The notes beneath the pieces were generated by a model that saw only the letters and a program-made list of their open reading frames with translations, made no database searches and was not told the origin of the DNA. Shown here piece by piece: positions 59,727 through 64,000 of a stretch of 64,000 nt of DNA; positions within the stretch are counted from its first letter, which is position 1; every line of letters begins with the position of its first letter. A program made the position numbers and the translations under genes. Source of the stretch: Spodoptera frugiperda (Eukaryota > Arthropoda > Insecta > Lepidoptera > Noctuidae); the NCBI RefSeq assembly GCF_023101765.2, contig NC_064215.1:12090001-12154000 (forward strand). The letters are read 5' to 3'.

Positions 59727-61159
59727 TTACTTGACATATGAAGGCACAGGCAGTTTCATGCCCTCCTTAGCCTCAAAGAAAGTGTATGATAACACAATCT
59801 CATCCACAAATTCCATCTTTGGGTCATCAGTAAACTCTGGATCGATGTAGAAGAATACTGGCATGTCCACCTGGAAATTATGAAAATATTTTTATATTAA
59901 GTGGATTTCTATTCTATGATTTCTCTTGTAGTCAGAAGTTTCAATTTGATTTGATTTGATGATGTGGAGGGCAGATAATCTTTTAGTCTCTCAGATTAAG
60001 ACTACTCCAAAATAATTAAGAACAGGCAAGAAAGAGGAGTTAAATAATTGCTATTGAGAAGAATGGGTAATAAATTTGTAAGCAATCATTAATTATAATT
60101 TTACAGTATCACATTTTACAACATTATTTAAAAATAAAATATGTGGCAACAGTTAAACATTATATTACCTTCTCGTGTGGGTTAAGCTGTTGTTCCTCAA
60201 AGCAGAAACACTGAATCTTGTTGAAGTACTGGCCAGCTTCAAATGGGATCACATTGTATGTACTAATGCCAGTCACTGGCTTGTCTGTCGGGTTCAGGGC
60301 AGTGTAAAATGCTAGGGCAGTTTCGCCAGGCACTACCTGTAAGTTAGAAAGTATCATAATAAATAAATGACTTGTATTTTTTTTTTATTACTTTTTGATG
60401 GGCACAAACCTCATACAGATAACAAATTAAAAAATGTATAATAACTAATTTTGACATACTATGTTGTCTAAGAACAGCAATAAATAAAACTAGATTGAAC
60501 TGAATATTTTTAGAGTTAGGTATGTTCTATGGAGGTACAAATACGCAATGTTAACTTACAGTGATGTCCATCTGCTGAGGTTTAAAGTTCCACTGCATAG
60601 AGGATGCAGTGTCTGCGTTAAACCTGATCTTGATTGGTCTATTTTTGATGGCGGCCATGTGGCTAATATCATCTGCTTCTGCTAAACCTGTGGTGCCACC
60701 ATAACTGTAAGCCTGGAATTACAGTTTACAAAATAGTAAGTGGTTTAATTTACAAACTTTTTATACTATGTCTATCCAGTTCACCGGGTTAAGCAGTAAC
60801 TGCAATTCAACCCACCCAACTGAATCCAACCTGATCATGTTTAAGTGTTTATAAACGAAGACAAAATAATAGTTACATGATAGCGATTATCTAATGGAGG
60901 TTATCTGCTATCTCCAGCTTACCTGACAAAATATCCTGTATAATGGTACAGCAGCATAACTTAAACCTACAGTCATTACTCCAACAGCTATCATATAGTT
61001 AAGGGTTGACTTAATTTTATGCTTCTGGTCATGGGTTCCGCGACTAATAAATAAACTAGGCTGTATCGGCCTTTTCGGGGCAAGTATTGAGGAATTAATA
61101 ACAACATTATTTCTCAATGTATTGATGTAGCAACGGTTCATGCACACAAGACGGTTCAT
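59727..61159 (-). CDS. COX11: Cytochrome c oxidase assembly protein COX11
   Basis: Exons 61159-60923, 60712-60560, 60336-60169 and 59870-59727 join to 233 aa. COX11 is an inner-membrane copper chaperone that supplies the CuB site of COX1. The N-terminus looks like a mitochondrial presequence (Arg/Asn-rich, no acid for 40 residues). One transmembrane helix follows (YMIAVGVMTVGLSYAAVPLY, then RIFCQ), then the intermembrane-space domain with the copper ligands CFCFEEQ. The end FVDEIVLSYTFFEAKEGM is well conserved. The only nearby minus-strand poly(A) signal overlaps tektin's at 59302-59314. Confidence 0.96.
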
Positions 61160-61840
61160 TGTTAAGTTTTTTATTTAACTAATTATTAAATAAATTAAAA
61201 CATTTATTTCATTTTACACAAGAAACTAATATAATCTTACAATACATTCCCACTTTCGTATCTTTACGAAATTCGATTTGACATTGACAATTCGACATTT
61301 TCCTGCCTGACATTAACTTTTTTACGCATTTAGATGTCATCACTGAGTACAAGGCACTTTAGCGCCTTTTTAGGTACTTAGATGTTAGATTATTTTGTAC
61401 TATTAGTCCATTCCAAAATGTATACAAAACTACTGTAATGTAACTGTTGTTACATAAAACTGATTATTTTAAATAAAACTAACATTATATTTCATAGTTA
61501 AACAGACGCTTATTTTCATAGACAAAACGTTGTGGGACAAGCAAAATGAAATGGCGGCAAGTTTAAAATGACTAGTTGCTGTACCTAAGTGCTTAGATTG
61601 TAAATTAGTAAAACAATCAATATAAAAACCAGTTCGGTTTCTGTATCTACAGAGTAAGTGGTTTATGATCATAAGTTAATTGTGTAGTTTAGAAATAACT
61701 AGACAGGTACTTAGGCTCGTAAGATAAGAGATGTGAAAAAATATTCTACTTACGAATGTCTTTGAATAAAACTTCGATGTTCATAAAAGATAATTAACGT
61801 TTAATATCACAATATTCTTAATACTTGCATGATCTTAAGA
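61160..61840. promoter_or_regulatory. COX11 upstream region and 3' flank of the zinc-finger exon
   Basis: A TGACA cluster (TTTGACATTGACAATTCGAC, then GCCTGACATT at 61276-61316) lies about 120-155 bp upstream of the COX11 start. The rest must include the 3' UTR of the zinc-finger exon. I see no other gene. Confidence 0.5.
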
Positions 61841-62127
61841 TCATCGTTTATATTCTAATGCCATCACTTTGTGTTTCGTCTTGATGTGAGCATCGGTGTG
61901 AGTCTTTTGATACGCTTTGTATGTACAGTCGAGAAAGGGACATCTGAACATGGGCTCTTTGCCACATTCGTAGGTCACATGTCTTCTGTACGTGCTTTTA
62001 TGTCGGTACTTCCGTTTACATTTCTCACACTCGTAAGACATATCGTATTGTGACCAATAGTTTTTTGTCTTCATGGGCATTATCGGCAACATATTTTGCA
62101 TCATGGTTTTAAAGAAATCCACATCAC
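61841..62127 (-). CDS. Lola-type C2H2 zinc-finger terminal exon (partial gene)
   Basis: A phase-1 acceptor (TTGTTCCAG at 62128-62136) opens a frame of 95 codons to TGA at 61841. It codes a linker and then a pair of fingers: CEKCKRKYRHKSTYRRHVTY then EC, an atypical C2HC-like finger, and CPFLDCTYKAYQKTHTDAHI then KTKH, a C2H2 finger. This finger pair is the design of the alternative last exons of the BTB transcription factor longitudinals lacking (lola). The BTB part is not in the window and would lie to the right, upstream on this strand. Other BTB-zinc-finger genes with similar exons remain possible. A lone ATG inside (62122) is not needed as a start. Confidence 0.75.
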
Positions 62128-64000
62128 CTGGAACAATGAGACGAAAATCTGATTTTCTTTAATTTACGAAGGTCCAGAGCGTATAGAACACGTCAACTTT
62201 AAATAAAATTCGAGTAACTTTGTGTTCGATTTGAGCTTGTTTGAAAATGAACATAGAACTAAGGCATATTAAAGTTAACGAGTTCATAATGAGTTAACCA
62301 TAAAGTATTATTATTTACAGGTTGAAAAATTACCTCACGCAACAGCTAAGTACCTATTCTAAATTAATTTAGAAGATATGTTTTCCATCTCTGTGGGAAA
62401 TAGTCACTCAATACAAGCGTTATTTATTTACAAGAAACGATTGCATTAGTGTAGATTTCACAACCTGATTAAATTGGTACAAGGTAAAAAATACATGTAG
62501 TTATAGACTACTCTGTAGTTTTTTAGCTTCTGAAAATTAAGTTGGTACCTGCTCAGTTAAGAAAAATGGTCGATCATTTCGGGTGTTTGTTAGACAAACA
62601 AGTTATGTATTGAATCAAGAACATTTATTCACATGCATAATCCAATTTAAAAAGAACAAACCAAACACACTCGACTTCACTGAAAACAAATAAAAATACT
62701 TCAAACATTATTATTAATATAAAATTAACATTATTTTGTGCTGCTCTCACTAAGACGTAATATCAAGTATGGTTTGTTTCGCCGTAAAGACGAATTATGA
62801 TAATAAATATGACAAAAATCAACAGTTTGAGAAGTTTGTCTGAAATTATTAAATACTGTAGAGGAACTTCTTCATAATTCACTACATTTTGCTGTGTTTC
62901 TGTAGACAACTCTACTCTCTATTAAAGACGCGTTTGCAAAATAAATAAATATGTAGTTGACCCAACATGTCTTTACAATTTTTTTGTGCAGTAAATCGAG
63001 AAATATAATAAATTATCCCATAAATAAAAAAGTAAGTATTGTGTTCTCCACAGTTGGCGTAGTGGTTAAACAACAACAAGCACATAATAATTCTTTGTGT
63101 GATTTGTGTTTACAGACTAACAACAAAAACTTTGATGTCTCAAAAATAAATGCTTTAACTTTGATGTAGATAAAACAACGAATAAAAAAAAACTCATTTG
63201 CAAACGCGTCTATAAATAGGAAACAAAATGCTTGTTTTAATTAAGGCCACTGCTTCGCTTAATTTCTTTAGAAATTATCTTTGGTAGTTGAATTATTATT
63301 GATCTGTAGGTAATATATTTTAATAATTTAATGGCTAAAGTAAAAATATATTTGTGAGTGTCAGATAACTACCACCGATTATGTTAATATCTAAACTAAT
63401 TTGTTGGTGGGTCTATAGGTTAAAAGTCGTAATAAAATATAAAATTCTAATCTATAGGTACCTACTTACACCATGAACACTCATTACATTGTTATTTCAG
63501 ATGGTACGTTCATAATTCTCAACAACATTGAGAAGTTTCTCTAAAAAACTTAACATTAAATAACCATAATAATTTACTTAACAATAGTATATAAAATAAT
63601 TATTATTTAAGGCACTAATTTCTTATTATGGCTAAGAATCGACTGGAAGATTCTTTGGTTTATAATATTGCATGATTCAAAATTTGAACTCTTTTAAGGT
63701 AACTTATTTAACAGTAACAAATGCAAATAATAAAATAAGACATTTTTAACAGAAATACTGTATCTGTAACCTATAATACATTGTTTCTGTCTCAAATTAC
63801 ATTGTAGCAATAATTTTCTTTGGTAACAAGGAACACACACTAAACAAACATTAATAACAAGAACAAGAAAATATAACAATCTATTAATATTATGCTCTAT
63901 CTTTAAAATATAAACGAAAAACACTCATGTCTTACGTATATACTGTTGTCTATATCTTAGATTATACTCTTCTGAACTGAATCAACATAAATACTCTGGG
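62128..64000. other. Probable intron or intergenic sequence right of the zinc-finger exon
   Basis: No exon with recognisable homology was found on either strand. The only feature I can define is the inverted-repeat element at 62926-63211. If the zinc-finger exon belongs to a lola-like gene, this is intron sequence on the minus strand. Confidence 0.5.
62926..63211. mobile_element. Short inverted-repeat element (MITE)
   Basis: AGACGCGTTTGCAAA (62926-62940) and TTTGCAAACGCGTCT (63197-63211) are perfect inverted repeats of 15 bp bounding 286 bp without coding capacity. Related bases outside (CTATTAA / ATAAATAG) may extend the repeat. The inside holds TTGGCGTAGTGGTTAA, which resembles a pol III A-box. 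Confidence 0.65.

Overview
The window is about 64 kb of AT-rich nuclear DNA from a moth or butterfly (Lepidoptera). The evidence is intron-rich animal genes with GT-AG introns and AATAAA poly(A) signals, protein sequences closest to insect orthologues I know, and several repeat types typical of Lepidoptera: a LINE 3' tail ending in GATGATGA, a LINE end reading ACCCGTGCGAAAACGGGGCG, and a short element with CACTAATATTATAAATG ends. I saw no viral, bacterial or tRNA/rRNA gene.

Layout, left to right. 1-5.5 kb: no recognisable gene, only repeat relics. 5.5-25 kb: Bub3 (-), the Arf exchange factor BIG/Sec71 (+) with one 4.9-kb exon, Arpc1 (-) with a LINE relic in its intron, translin-associated factor X (+), and an APLF-like FHA/PBZ repair protein (-) with two candidate last exons. 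25-33 kb: a short ORP11-like PH-domain gene lacking the lipid-transfer domain (+), two convergent COX6B genes (+ and -), and a large RS-rich protein ending in the TRIR domain (-). 34-46.5 kb: Enhancer of zeste (+), 19 exons traced, with a 3.3-kb TTAA-flanked transposon in one intron. 47.3-48.3 kb: a GC-rich element with 41-bp perfect inverted ends. 48.7-61.2 kb: the sulfhydryl oxidase ALR (-), the Fe-S scaffold NUBP1 (-), a tektin-3-like axonemal protein (+) and COX11 (-). 61.8-62.1 kb: an isolated zinc-finger terminal exon of the lola type (-). 62.1-64 kb: only a small inverted-repeat element.

Most genes lie in divergent pairs with 0.5-0.95 kb between start codons (Bub3/BIG, Arpc1/TRAX, APLF/ORP, TRIR/E(z), NUBP1/tektin). 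Many of these gaps carry dense clusters of TGACA/TGTCA. Several genes act in mitochondria or Fe-S biogenesis: two COX6B, ALR (whose relay oxidises twin-CX9C proteins such as COX6B), COX11 and NUBP1. I checked exon phases by hand for every multi-exon gene, and each listed model gives one uninterrupted frame; expression and UTR ends are not known from sequence alone.
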